DNA of 50,998 bases from Syntrophorhabdaceae bacterium (GTDB lineage Bacteria; Desulfobacterota; Deferrimicrobia; Deferrimicrobiales; Deferrimicrobiaceae). The translations under genes and the position numbers were made by a program. Positions within the stretch are counted from its first letter, which is position 1; each line of letters opens with the position of its first letter. This document shows, in pieces, positions 10,146 to 18,266 of the stretch. The DNA is taken from positions 2,534-53,531 of the forward strand of contig WRHP01000007.1 of NCBI GenBank assembly GCA_009783195.1, given 5' to 3'. A model generated the notes under the pieces. The model did not search any database. It had not been told where the DNA came from and saw only the letters and a program-made list of their open reading frames with translations.

Positions 10146-10489
10146 GCGACGAATGTGTATTCTGCAAAATCGCACGTAAGGAAGTGGCGACGCAGCCGAT
10201 CTACGAGGATCACGATCTGATCGCCTTTGCTGACATCCAGCCGATTGCGCCTGTTCACGTACTCATCGTTCCGAAAGAGCACATGCAAAATCTGAACGAA
10301 GCGGGGAAGGCGGATGCCCCGATGCTTGGGAAGGCGCTGTTTTTGGCGGCCAAGATTGCAAACGACAGGGGAGTGGCGGAATCGGGGTACCGGATCGTCA
10401 TAAACAACGGGGATCAGGGAGGGCAAGTTGTGCCGCACCTGCATTTTCACCTGATCGGCGGTCGGGAACTGGATCATAAACTGGGTTGA
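10142..10489 (+). CDS. HIT family nucleotide-binding protein (HINT-like)
   Basis: 115 residues. Begins MSDECVFCKIARKEV, typical of bacterial Hint proteins, and ends with the histidine triad in VPHLHFHLIGG. Members hydrolyse purine nucleoside phosphoramidates; the in vivo role is often unclear. It overlaps hisI by four bases and is the last gene before the rpsU promoter. Genes of this type follow hisI in related genomes, as I recall, so the link is positional rather than a proven role in histidine synthesis. Confidence 0.93.
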   Translation: MSDECVFCKIARKEVATQPIYEDHDLIAFADIQPIAPVHVLIVPKEHMQNLNEAGKADAPMLGKALFLAAKIANDRGVAESGYRIVINNGDQGGQVVPHLHFHLIGGRELDHKLG

Positions 10490-10583
10490 AGCGTCGCGTA
10501 AGCGGTATTCGTTTTGCCGATTACGAAACCGGAAGCGCCAAAATCGTCTTGGTTTGCCTGCTTCAATATGGGGCGGTTTCCCC

Positions 10584-10611
10584 TTGACGTATGCTTGAAA
10601 CAGGATAAAAT
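10584..10611 (+). promoter_or_regulatory. sigma-70 type promoter for rpsU-dnaG-rpoD
   Basis: TTGACG (10584-10589), a 16-base spacer, then TAAAAT (10606-10611). Transcription would begin near 10618, about 40 bases before rpsU. It separates the histidine run from the macromolecular-synthesis operon. Confidence 0.75.
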
Positions 10612-10658
10612 AGTCAGATTTTCGGCAGTAATATAGCGCCGAAAGGGGTGATTTGAAT

Positions 10659-10859
10659 ATGCCGGGCGTCCGGGTTAAAGAAGAGGAGCCCTTCGAGAGC
10701 GTCCTGAAGCGTTTCAAAAAGCAGTGCGAAAAGGCTGGGATCCTGTCGGAGATCCGTAAGCGTGAGCATTACGAAAAGCCTAGCGTCAAAAGAAAGAAAA
10801 AGACGTTGGCTGCCAGGAAACGCGCTTTGAAGAAAATGAAGAAGATGAGTAGCCGGTAG
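10659..10859 (+). CDS. rpsU: 30S ribosomal protein S21
   Basis: 66 residues, [19 protein letters not shown] to a strongly basic tail rich in KKK and RAL, typical of bS21, which helps initiation on the 30S subunit. ATG 10659 is preferred over the in-frame TTG six bases earlier because AAAGGGGTG ends eight bases upstream of the ATG. First gene of the rpsU-dnaG-rpoD operon; a strong hairpin lies 38 bases after its stop. Confidence 0.96.
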   Translation: MPGVRVKEEEPFESVLKRFKKQCEKAGILSEIRKREHYEKPSVKRKKKTLAARKRALKKMKKMSSR

Positions 10860-10897
10860 CTTCCTTGTGAATCAGGGAGCTGATCTGGCTGGATATT

Positions 10898-10936
10898 AGA
10901 AGGTGGCCAAGGAGCGCGGCTCCTTGGCCACCTTCT
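10898..10936 (+). terminator. perfect 18-bp hairpin after rpsU
   Basis: The arms AGAAGGTGGCCAAGGAGC (10898-10915) and its exact reverse complement (10919-10936) enclose a 3-base loop. There is no U-tract after it (GCTTTGCGG), so full intrinsic termination is doubtful. It may act as an attenuator that lowers dnaG and rpoD relative to rpsU, or as an RNA-processing or end-stabilising structure. Confidence 0.55.
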
Positions 10937-10986
10937 GCTTTGCGGATGACGATTGCGGAAACATGCAAGTTAAAGGTTTTGTGAAT

Positions 10987-11088
10987 ATGGATTACCTTGC
11001 GAAAGTGGTCCCGGCAAAAACAGCGGGGCAAGACGGACCGTAAGGTAAGGTGGTCAACGAGACAGTTTGTCGCCTCCTGGCGCAATAG
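10987..11088 (+). pseudogene. yqeY: 3' remnant of yqeY (GatB/YqeY domain)
   Basis: In one frame this stretch reads MDYLAKVVPAK, then AGQDGP, a TAA at 11041, then GKVVNETVCRLL and a stop at 11086. YqeY proteins end with a segment like GKVM..MPK.AGRADGK.VNE.V..LL, so the tail matches well and in order. In related genomes, as I recall, yqeY lies between rpsU and dnaG, exactly here. No ribosome site or upstream domain remains and the internal stop breaks it, so it is taken as a decayed relic. Confidence 0.6.
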
Positions 11089-11117
11089 CGCCGGCGGAGG
11101 TTGTTTCAGGGAGGCTC

Positions 11118-12875
11118 GTGGGAGGACGTATCTCCGAAACCACCATCCACGAGGTGCGTGACCGTACGGACATCATCGAGGTGATTTCCGAGACGGTGCC
11201 ATTGACGCGCGCCGGGGCGAATTACCGAGGTCTTTGCCCGTTTCATCACGAAAAAACGCCGTCTTTTTTCGTCAATCCCGCTCGGCAGACTTTCAAATGT
11301 TTTGGTTGCAATGAAGGCGGGTCTGTTTTCCATTTCCTGATGAAGGCCCGGAACCTCTCCTTTGCGGACGCTGTGGAAGAGCTTGCGGAGCGCTACGGAG
11401 TTGAAGTTCGTTACGATGGTGGTCGCCCTCATGCGCGTCCCGGGGAAGATCTTTACGAGATCCTGCGGCTGGCCGCCGGAACGTATCGAGAGTTGCTTGG
11501 CGCTCCTTCTGGGAAGGCGGCGCGGGAATTCATGAAAATGCGCGGAGTAACCGAGGAGGCTGGGCGCGAATTTTTTATCGGCTGGTCCGGAAGAGGCGGG
11601 GAGCTTCTGGCCGCGCTTAAAAAAGCCGGGATCGCGCCGGAGCGCGCGGAAACCGCCGGGCTTTTGGTTTCTTCTGATCGAGGGCGCCGGGAGCGCTTCA
11701 GGGGACGCGTTCTATTTCCGGTTGCCGATGCCCGCGGCCGCGTCTGCGGGTTCGGCGGAAGGGCGCTTGATGACTCCATTCCAAAGTACATAAACTCCCC
11801 GGAATCCGATCTGTACCGGAAGAACTCTCTTCTGTACGGTCTTCATCAGGCATTGCCGTCTATTCGCAGAGACGGGCGCGTTGTGGTGGTTGAAGGATAT
11901 ATGGACCTTGTAGGCTTGTGGCAGAAAGGCATCCGAAGCGTTGTCGCGACATGCGGCACGGCTCTTACGGAGAATCATGCCCGGACGTTGAAGCGGCTGT
12001 CCGAGAACGTCATTCTGCTTTATGACGGCGATAAAGCGGGGAAAATGGCTGCCGTGCGCTCCGGAGGCCCGCTTTACTCGGCAGGCGTGAGCCCGAAGGT
12101 CATATTTCCGCCGAAGGGAATGGACCCGGATGACTGGGCGAAAGCGGCGACGGCGGAGGACCTCGTAAAGGAGATCGAAAGCGCGGAACCCCTTATGGAA
12201 TACATCGACCGCGGGGTTTCCCGGAAATGCAATTTTGACTCTACCTCCGGAAAGCTTGACTACGTAAAAAGCATGGACAAATACCTCCGGTGGATCCCCG
12301 ATTCCGTAGAGCGCGAGCTGTACGTGCAGCGGGTGGCCGGTAAAACGGAGCTTTCGGTGGATACGATCCGGCGGCATCTGTTTGCGGCGTCGGACGGCGC
12401 GGGAAGAAAGACGCTGCCCGAGGAAAAACGCGCTGCCGCGAAGGACGCTTTTCCCGAAGAAAGCCGTCTCCTGCAGCTTTTCGCTTTAGACCCTTTGCTT
12501 GCAAAGGAGGCTGCCAAGGAGGAGGTGGGCGAGTTGCTGGCCGACCCGGTTGCCAGGGAAGCGCTGGATCAGCTTGCCGGGATCTCTGATTCGAGGTTGT
12601 CTTCGGCGCCGGCGTCGCTACTGACGGAGTCGCTTCCGGATGCCGTCAGGAATCGGTTGGCCGCTGAAATAGTTCGCGGTGAATATTCTGCCGACAAAGC
12701 GCGTAAAGAATATCCTGCCGTGGTGCGGGCTCTTCGTTTCAGGGCCAAGGAACGGGAAGTCAAATCGCTGGAAAAACAGTTAAAGTCGGAAAGTATCAAG
12801 GAAGAGAAACAGGCGCTTTTTGAGCGTTTGCGTGACGCCGTAAAAGAAAAAGAGCGGCTGCAATCGGAACTATGA
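11118..12875 (+). CDS. dnaG: DNA primase
   Basis: 585 residues from GTG 11118 (VGGRISETTIHEV), near E. coli's 581. It makes RNA primers at replication forks with DnaB helicase. Domains: an N-terminal zinc-binding domain with CPFHHEKTPSF and CFGCNEGG; a TOPRIM core with VVVVEGYMDLV and the acidic motif LYDGDKAGKM; then a helical C-terminal region for helicase contact. AGGGAGG lies just three bases before the GTG, so the exact start is uncertain; a TTG at 11067 in frame would add 17 residues that are not typical. It may be transcribed from the rpsU promoter through the hairpin. Confidence 0.95.
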   Translation: MGGRISETTIHEVRDRTDIIEVISETVPLTRAGANYRGLCPFHHEKTPSFFVNPARQTFKCFGCNEGGSVFHFLMKARNLSFADAVEELAERYGVEVRYDGGRPHARPGEDLYEILRLAAGTYRELLGAPSGKAAREFMKMRGVTEEAGREFFIGWSGRGGELLAALKKAGIAPERAETAGLLVSSDRGRRERFRGRVLFPVADARGRVCGFGGRALDDSIPKYINSPESDLYRKNSLLYGLHQALPSIRRDGRVVVVEGYMDLVGLWQKGIRSVVATCGTALTENHARTLKRLSENVILLYDGDKAGKMAAVRSGGPLYSAGVSPKVIFPPKGMDPDDWAKAATAEDLVKEIESAEPLMEYIDRGVSRKCNFDSTSGKLDYVKSMDKYLRWIPDSVERELYVQRVAGKTELSVDTIRRHLFAASDGAGRKTLPEEKRAAAKDAFPEESRLLQLFALDPLLAKEAAKEEVGELLADPVAREALDQLAGISDSRLSSAPASLLTESLPDAVRNRLAAEIVRGEYSADKARKEYPAVVRALRFRAKEREVKSLEKQLKSESIKEEKQALFERLRDAVKEKERLQSEL

Positions 12876-12899
12876 TCCCGATGGTGAGGTGATAAAGAA

Positions 12900-14690
12900 A
12901 TGGCGAGACGTAAAGCACCCGAAGGCATCGATGGTCTGGTTGAAAAGGGAAGGGCGCAGGGGTTTGTTACTTACGACGAATTGAACAGCGTCCTGCCTCC
13001 GAGCGTACTCACAGGAGACCAGATCGACGATGTGATGGAGATATTTGGAGAAAACTCTATCGAAGTGGTGGACGACTACCAGAAAGTCCCGATTTCCGTA
13101 GGCAATCTGTTGATCGGCGAGGAGGCCGCCGGGGAAGAGGAAGAGGAAGAGGCCGCGGTCGAGGAAGAACCAACGGTTGAAGAGGAACTGGAGTATCCGG
13201 GCGGCATCAAAGGGAACGATCCTGTCCGGCTTTACCTTAAAGAAATGGGGTCGATCCCTCTTTTGAACCGTGAAGGCGAAGTAACCCTTGCCAAGCGGAT
13301 CGAAGACGGCGAGTGCGAAATAGTTTCTTCCGTAAAAAGTTGTTCGATAGCCTTTGATGAACTGTTCCTGGTCGGAGACAAGCTTAAAAGCGGCGAGATC
13401 ATGATAAAGGACGTCATCAAGGATCTCGATGAGGAGTCATCCGAAGAAGAGGAAAAAACGGCCCTCGATAAAGTGCTTCGAATCATAGTGCGCATCCGGC
13501 GGACCTATAAGGAAACGCTGGAAATAGAGGCGCGTCTGAGGAAGGGAAAGCTGCGCGAGAACGAGCGCGCGTCCCTCAAAGCCAAAGTGGCGAAATTGCA
13601 GGACCGGGTGGTCGAGTCGATCCAGGAGATCCACCTGAAAGAGCGCCAGATAGAAGCTATCGGCGACAAGATACGCCGGTACGCGGATATGGTGGACGCG
13701 GCCGAGACCTGTATCCGGGAAGTGAGCGAGAAGTTCAAGATGCCCGAAAAAGACCTCCTGCGCATGTTCGGCGATATCCGCAAGCAGGGGAGCAAGCTTG
13801 CCAAGGCCGCTGTGAAGTACCACGTAAAGAAAGAGAAACTGCTGGAGTTTGAAACGAGGCTTAAAGAGTCCAGAAGCGCGATCCGCAAAGTGGAGAAGGA
13901 GGCGGGGTTGTCCGCCTCGGAGATCAAGACCACTCTTTATTCCATTGAGCAGGGCGAGCGTAAGGTCCGCGAGGCCAAGCGCGAACTTGTCGAGGCGAAC
14001 CTGCGGCTTGTGGTTTCCATCGCGAAAAAATACACCAATCGCGGCTTGCAGTTTCTCGACCTGATTCAGGAAGGAAATATTGGCCTGATGAAGGCCGTTG
14101 ACAAGTTCGAGTACCGCAGGGGATATAAGTTTTCCACGTACGCGACATGGTGGATTCGTCAGGCAATTACGCGGGCGATTGCCGATCAGGCGCGGACTAT
14201 TCGTATCCCGGTGCATATGATAGAAACGATCAACAAGCTCATCCGCACGTCGCGCTATCTGGTACAGGAGCTTGGGCGCGAGCCAAGCCCGGAGGAGATA
14301 GCGGAGCGGATGGATATTCCGCTCGAGAAGGTTCGCAAGGTTCTGAAGATCGCGAAGGAGCCAATTTCTCTCGAAACGCCTATCGGGGAAGAGGAAGACA
14401 GCCATCTTGGCGATTTCATCGAGGACAAAAATACGGCGTCTCCGGTGGACTCGGTGATAAACATCGACCTGGCCGAACAGGTGGATAAAGTGCTGGGGAG
14501 CCTTACTCCGCGCGAAGAGCGGGTCTTGAGGATGCGGTTTGGCATTGGCGAAAAATCGGACCATACTCTTGAGGAAGTAGGCCAGGATTTCGAAGTGACC
14601 CGTGAAAGAATCCGGCAGATCGAGGCGAAGGCGCTGCGCAAGCTGCGCCACCCGAGCCGGAGCAAGCGGTTAAGAACATTTATCGAATAG
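12900..14690 (+). CDS. rpoD: RNA polymerase primary sigma factor (sigma-70)
   Basis: 596 residues. Region 1.1 ([20 protein letters not shown]), an acidic linker around residues 75-95, region 1.2 ([16 protein letters not shown]), a long non-conserved region, then regions 2.1-2.4 ([39 protein letters not shown]), region 3 and region 4 ([36 protein letters not shown]). It directs RNA polymerase to TTGACA/TATAAT promoters, several of which appear in this window. ATG 12900 follows a GGTGAGGTGA ribosome site. Last gene of the rpsU-dnaG-rpoD operon. Confidence 0.97.
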   Translation: MARRKAPEGIDGLVEKGRAQGFVTYDELNSVLPPSVLTGDQIDDVMEIFGENSIEVVDDYQKVPISVGNLLIGEEAAGEEEEEEAAVEEEPTVEEELEYPGGIKGNDPVRLYLKEMGSIPLLNREGEVTLAKRIEDGECEIVSSVKSCSIAFDELFLVGDKLKSGEIMIKDVIKDLDEESSEEEEKTALDKVLRIIVRIRRTYKETLEIEARLRKGKLRENERASLKAKVAKLQDRVVESIQEIHLKERQIEAIGDKIRRYADMVDAAETCIREVSEKFKMPEKDLLRMFGDIRKQGSKLAKAAVKYHVKKEKLLEFETRLKESRSAIRKVEKEAGLSASEIKTTLYSIEQGERKVREAKRELVEANLRLVVSIAKKYTNRGLQFLDLIQEGNIGLMKAVDKFEYRRGYKFSTYATWWIRQAITRAIADQARTIRIPVHMIETINKLIRTSRYLVQELGREPSPEEIAERMDIPLEKVRKVLKIAKEPISLETPIGEEEDSHLGDFIEDKNTASPVDSVINIDLAEQVDKVLGSLTPREERVLRMRFGIGEKSDHTLEEVGQDFEVTRERIRQIEAKALRKLRHPSRSKRLRTFIE

Positions 14691-14717
14691 GCGCTTATGC
14701 TTTTGTATCGGCAGCCA

Positions 14718-14747
14718 TTGACACATAGTGCAAGTTAAGAAGATAAT
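14718..14747 (+). promoter_or_regulatory. promoter of the tRNA gene
   Basis: TTGACA (14718-14723), an 18-base spacer and GATAAT (14742-14747), placing the start about 20 bases before the tRNA. It lies in the AT-rich gap after rpoD. Confidence 0.7.
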
Positions 14748-14774
14748 GTTAGATTAATTATTAGGAAATGATTC

Positions 14775-14851
14775 GGGCCCATAGCTCAGTTGGTCAGAGC
14801 CACCGGCTCATAACCGGTCGGTCCCTGGTTCGAGGCCAGGTGGGCCCACCA
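14775..14851 (+). tRNA. tRNA with CAU anticodon (elongator Met or Ile2)
   Basis: 77 bases with an encoded CCA end. Acceptor GGGCCCA pairs with TGGGCCC; D arm GCTC/GAGC; anticodon stem ACCGG/CCGGT around loop CTCATAA, anticodon CAU; T stem CCTGG/CCAGG. The first pair is G-C, so it is not an initiator tRNA. CAU could be elongator Met or the Ile2 tRNA whose C34 is changed to lysidine; the sequence alone does not settle it. The T loop reads TTCGAGG, with a G at position 60 where a pyrimidine is usual. Confidence 0.95.
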
Positions 14852-14906
14852 ATAAGGCAAGCTTATGGTTTATAGGATGAAGCGTTCGACATGTGTCACC
14901 CACAAG

Positions 14907-14936
14907 AATGCACCGGACTCCGGTGCATTTTTTTTT
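14907..14936 (+). terminator. intrinsic terminator after the tRNA
   Basis: A 10-bp perfect stem, AATGCACCGG (14907-14916) with CCGGTGCATT (14920-14929), a 3-base loop, and a run of nine T (14928-14936). It closes a single-gene tRNA transcription unit. Confidence 0.93.
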
Positions 14937-14954
14937 AAGCGGGATTAAGCGCCG

Positions 14955-16097
14955 ATGAGGCGTCCCTCCATAACGGTCAGGGATGTTTGGCAGGCGCTTG
15001 ACGAGCGCTTTCCATTCGTGTGCCGTGAAGATTGGGACAACATTGGTATTCTGGTTGGGGCCCCGGATACCCCTGTGAGAACCGTTGCTGTTGCTCTTAC
15101 CGCAACACCCTCCGTGCTTAAGGCTCTCAAGCGGCGTCGCGCCGACCTTCTTGTCACGCATCACCCGATAGTTTTTTCCCCCTTGAAGTCGATTCGCCCG
15201 GACAATCCGACCTCGGTTGCCGCATATGAACTGCTGCGGGCGGGGATAGCGGCGATCTCGGCGCACACCAACGCCGACGCCGCGCCGCGCGGCGTCTCTT
15301 ATGTCATGGCGCGCAGGCTTGGTCTTGAAAATATACGGCCTCTTGTGCCTGGCGCTCCGTCTTCCGACTCCTGCCGGATCGTGGTTTTTGTGCCGGGGGC
15401 ATACGCGAAGGCTGTTATTGACGCCGTGGATTCGGCCGGAGGCGCGCGCATCGGCGGATACTCGCGCTGTTCGTTCCGATCCGTCGGAACGGGTTCCTTC
15501 GTGGGAGGAACTGGAACCTCTCCGTATGCCGGAAGCGCGGGCCGGGAGGAGCAAATTGAAGAAACGCGCATCGAGACAGTGGCGCCGGGTTCTCTTGTGC
15601 CGCGCATTATGGATGCTGTCCGCCGTGCGCACCCTTACGAGGAGCCGGTGATAGATATCATTCCGCTGCGCTATGGGGCGCTCGGGGGAGGGATCGGCGC
15701 TGTTGGGGAATTTGCGGCTCCGATGCCCCTTGAAAGCGCGTTTGATATGGTGCGGAAGCGGCTTTTGCCGGAATGGATCAAGGCGGCCGGTCCGGGCAGA
15801 AAAACGGTCCGGCGCGTTGCGATAGTGGGAGGAAGCGGCGGCGAATTCATCGGAGACGCCTATAAGGCTTGCGCGGATCTCTTTGTTACGGGAGACGTGA
15901 AGTATCATCAAGCCCTCGATGCCGAAGCGGCCGGGTTGCCTGTTGCGGATATCGGACACGCTTCCGGCGAGAAATGGATTCTGCCGGAGTTCCGGCAGAT
16001 ACTTCTTCGCCGCTTTGGCGGCAATATCGCGGTGCGGATTATTGGAGAAAAGGAACCCATGCGGTTTGTACCGCAGGGCGATCATAGGGAGGGATGA
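14955..16097 (+). CDS. Nif3-like dinuclear metal-centre protein (YqfO type)
   Basis: 380 residues. The metal-ligand motifs of the Nif3/YbgI family are present: LLVTHHPIVF near residue 75, SAHTNADAA near 103, and ADIGHASGEKW near 335. The length fits the long form with a PII-like domain inserted between the two halves; the insert spans about residues 135-240 and includes the HPYEEPVID segment. Often named GTP cyclohydrolase I type 2 homologue, but the physiological substrate is unsettled. ATG 14955 has only a weak ribosome site. It heads a run with the zinc-ribbon gene and rnhA. Confidence 0.9.
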   Translation: MRRPSITVRDVWQALDERFPFVCREDWDNIGILVGAPDTPVRTVAVALTATPSVLKALKRRRADLLVTHHPIVFSPLKSIRPDNPTSVAAYELLRAGIAAISAHTNADAAPRGVSYVMARRLGLENIRPLVPGAPSSDSCRIVVFVPGAYAKAVIDAVDSAGGARIGGYSRCSFRSVGTGSFVGGTGTSPYAGSAGREEQIEETRIETVAPGSLVPRIMDAVRRAHPYEEPVIDIIPLRYGALGGGIGAVGEFAAPMPLESAFDMVRKRLLPEWIKAAGPGRKTVRRVAIVGGSGGEFIGDAYKACADLFVTGDVKYHQALDAEAAGLPVADIGHASGEKWILPEFRQILLRRFGGNIAVRIIGEKEPMRFVPQGDHREG

Positions 16098-16104
16098 AGC
16101 TTTG

Positions 16105-16827
16105 ATGGAGCGGATAAAGCACCTGTTGGACCTGCAGGAGGTGATGAGCCAGGCAAAACGGCTCGAAGACGAAAAACAAAAGATCCCGCTCGAAGCGGCG
16201 GATCTCAAGAAACTCTTTGAGGAGAAAGAAGCGGAGTTTCTTGCCGCCGACAAAGAATTCCAGGCGTTGAAAACCCAGCGCATGGAGAAGGAAAGGGAAA
16301 TAGAGGAAGAACGCGACAAAGTTGAAAAAGCCAAGTCAAAGCTCATGTCTATCAAGACCAATAAAGAATATTACGCGATGCTCAAGGAGATCGACGGAAC
16401 AAGGCGTTCCAATACCACGCGTGAAGACGAGCTTCTTTCCCTTCTTGCCAAATATGAGGAGTCGGAAAAGCTTCTTGCGGAGCGGAAGGCCGAACTTGAT
16501 GATGTGGCGGGCAAATACCGGGAACGCATGACCGAGATAACGGCGAGGATGGGTTCTTTTGACGCGGATATAGAAAACATCCTTGCGCGCAAGGGCGAGA
16601 TAGCGGCAAAGCTCGATAAGGGGCTTGTCAGCCGGTTCGAGACGATTTTCGAACGCAGGGAAGGGGTTGCGATTGCGTCCGCTGTGAACTGCTCCTGCAC
16701 CGCTTGCAATATGAATATTTCCCCTCAGTTGTTCAACCTGCTGCAGCGGGAGGAAAAAATTCACACATGTCCCAACTGTAACAGAATCATCTACTTCGAG
16801 ATGCCGGTGGATGAGGAAGCCGGTTAG
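16105..16827 (+). CDS. coiled-coil protein with C-terminal C4 zinc ribbon
   Basis: 240 residues from ATG 16105, with AGGGAGGG upstream. Residues about 5-175 are a long charged coiled coil; the C-terminus carries CSCTACN and CPNCNRIIYFE, four cysteines of a zinc ribbon. The layout matches the CT398-type family (C4-type zinc ribbon protein) that often follows Nif3-like genes. A specific function is not established; related proteins are discussed as binding partners of export or sigma-54 machinery, which cannot be judged here. The stop TAG shares its last base with the GTG of rnhA. Confidence 0.9.
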   Translation: MERIKHLLDLQEVMSQAKRLEDEKQKIPLEAADLKKLFEEKEAEFLAADKEFQALKTQRMEKEREIEEERDKVEKAKSKLMSIKTNKEYYAMLKEIDGTRRSNTTREDELLSLLAKYEESEKLLAERKAELDDVAGKYRERMTEITARMGSFDADIENILARKGEIAAKLDKGLVSRFETIFERREGVAIASAVNCSCTACNMNISPQLFNLLQREEKIHTCPNCNRIIYFEMPVDEEAG

Positions 16828-17240
16828 TGAGCGGCGGCGTTACGGTGCGTGTCGATGGGGCGAGCCGGGGAAACCCCGGCCACGCTGGTATCGGCGCTGT
16901 TGTTGAGTTCGACGACGGCCGTCTTCCCGTGGAGCTTTGTTCATACATTGGAGAGACGACCAATAATGTTGCCGAGTACCGCGCGCTCCTGCTGGCTCTC
17001 GAAGAAGCGTTTCGGCTTGCTCCTTCCTGCGGCCTTACGGTGTATTCCGATTCCGAACTGCTTGTGCGGCAGATCAACGGACAATACAAAGTGAAGGCGG
17101 AGCATCTGCGTCCTCTGCATCTTGAAGCGCTCCGGCTGCTGCGCGCGTTTTCGTCGGCCCGCGTGATGCATGTGGCGCGCGAAGAAAACCGAAAGGCCGA
17201 TCTTCTGGCAAATCTGGCTATTGACCGACACTGCAAATAG
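16827..17240 (+). CDS. rnhA: ribonuclease HI
   Basis: 137 residues. It cleaves RNA in RNA-DNA hybrids using two metal ions. The catalytic acids are visible: Asp10 in VDGASRGNPG, Glu in NNVAEYRALLLAL, Asp in YSDSELLVRQ, and the last Asp in NRKADLLANLA. No hybrid-binding domain precedes the catalytic fold, so this is the short form. The start is GTG 16827, overlapping the upstream stop by one base. rnpB begins 12 bases after its stop. Confidence 0.94.
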   Translation: MSGGVTVRVDGASRGNPGHAGIGAVVEFDDGRLPVELCSYIGETTNNVAEYRALLLALEEAFRLAPSCGLTVYSDSELLVRQINGQYKVKAEHLRPLHLEALRLLRAFSSARVMHVAREENRKADLLANLAIDRHCK

Positions 17241-17252
17241 AATAGAGGGTTA

Positions 17253-17644
17253 GCGTCCGAGGAAGCCAGGCGGCCGCCGGTCCCATTGGGACGGGAGGAA
17301 AGTCCGGGCTCCGCAGGGCAGGGTGCCGGGTAACGCCCGGTGGGGGTGACCCCGAGGACAGCGCCACAGAAAATACACCGCCTCCCGCTTTGGCGGGCGG
17401 TAAGGGTGAAATGGTGAGGTAAGAGCTCACCGCGCGGCGGGTAACCGTCGCGGCATGGCAAACCCCACCCGGAGCAAGGCCGAATAGGAAGGCGATCCTG
17501 CGGTTTTACGCAGGGAGAGGGCTGCCCGCCCGAGGTCTTCGGGTCAAGGCTGCTGGAGGCGCGCGGTAACGCGCGCCGTAGAGAAATGGTCGCCACGCGG
17601 TTTTTTGCCGCGCACAGAACCCGGCTTACGGCTTCCTCGGACGC
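17253..17644 (+). ncRNA. rnpB: RNase P RNA (type A)
   Basis: About 392 bases. The 15-bp P1 helix is clear: GCGTCCGAGGAAGCC at the 5' end pairs with GGCTTCCTCGGACGC at the 3' end. Conserved core segments are GAGGAAAGTCCGGGCTCC, GCCACAGAAAATACACCG, the GGTAAGGGTGAAATGG stretch, GGCAAACCCC, GGAGCAAGGCCGAATAGG and the closing ACAGAACCCGGCTTACGG. It is the catalytic RNA that matures tRNA 5' ends. No obvious promoter is seen in the 12 bases after rnhA, so it may be processed from a longer transcript. No clear U-tract terminator follows. Confidence 0.97.
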
Positions 17645-17737
17645 GAATAGTTAAAGCTTTACGCTTCCTTTCATAGTCATCAGTTATCCAATTAATTTTG
17701 ATAGAAATTTTTCGCGCGTAAAAACGCCTTAAATTTC

Positions 17738-17765
17738 TTGACACCCCTTTCATTCCAGATATAAC
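17738..17765 (+). promoter_or_regulatory. main promoter of the mra/dcw cluster
   Basis: Consensus TTGACA (17738-17743), a 16-base spacer and TATAAC (17760-17765). The start would lie near 17772, just before the first MraZ box. It lies in the 163-base gap between rnpB and mraZ. Confidence 0.85.
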
Positions 17766-17774
17766 ATCGCCTAA

Positions 17775-17800
17775 GTGGGTAATTGTGGGGAAAGGTGGGT
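17775..17800 (+). promoter_or_regulatory. three MraZ-binding boxes
   Basis: GTGGGT (17775-17780), GTGGGG (17785-17790) and GTGGGT (17795-17800) are direct repeats at an exact 10-base period, one helix turn. MraZ is known to bind TGGGN repeats spaced about 10 bases apart in front of its own operon. Here they start at the predicted transcription start and the third lies in the ribosome-site region of mraZ, which fits autorepression. Confidence 0.88.
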
Positions 17801-17807
17801 AAGGGTC

Positions 17808-18263
17808 GTGAAATTCAGGGGGCGTTTCGAATATTCCATCGATCCAAAGGGACGGGTCAATATTCCTGCTCCTTTCCGCGAACGCCTTCAAGATTCCGGA
17901 CAAGAATCATTCTTTATAACAAATTTTTCTGATTGCCTCTATGCATTCGCGTCTGAGGACTGGAACCGGATCGAGGAGAAGCTCTCTCATGTCCCCAGCA
18001 CCGACCGGCGCAAGAATGCGTTTATCCGGTTTTTCCTCGGAGGGGCGGTGGAAGCGATTCCCGACAAACAGGGGCGGATACTGATCCCCCCGTCGTTGCG
18101 CGCATACGCGCAACTGGAGAAGGATGTGGTTTTTGTTGGATTGCCCAACAGGTTCGAAATATGGTCGCTTGCGCGTTGGCAGGAGGAAATGGGTCGGTTT
18201 GAGAGGGACGAGGAGGCTGATCCCGAATCCGCCAAAGATATCCTGAGCGACCTCGGTATCTGA
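17808..18263 (+). CDS. mraZ: transcriptional regulator MraZ
   Basis: 151 residues from GTG 17808 (VKFRGRFEYSIDPKGRVNIP). Two AbrB-like SpoVT folds: the first contains DPKGRVNIPAPFRERL, the second DKQGRILIPPSLRAYA, each with the DxKGR/DxQGR DNA-contact pattern. It forms ring-shaped oligomers that bind the TGGG boxes just upstream and regulates the division and cell-wall cluster. The frame is open earlier, but those codons are the MraZ boxes themselves. rsmH follows three bases after the stop. Confidence 0.96.
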   Translation: MKFRGRFEYSIDPKGRVNIPAPFRERLQDSGQESFFITNFSDCLYAFASEDWNRIEEKLSHVPSTDRRKNAFIRFFLGGAVEAIPDKQGRILIPPSLRAYAQLEKDVVFVGLPNRFEIWSLARWQEEMGRFERDEEADPESAKDILSDLGI

Positions 18264-18266
18264 AAG

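Noticed and set aside
13437-14651. 404-residue reverse-strand frame opposite rpoD
   Set aside because: Pure shadow of the sigma factor; composition odd and no motif.
14808-16361. 517-residue reverse-strand frame opposite the tRNA and the Nif3-like gene
   Set aside because: Runs through the tRNA gene and terminator; no start site support.
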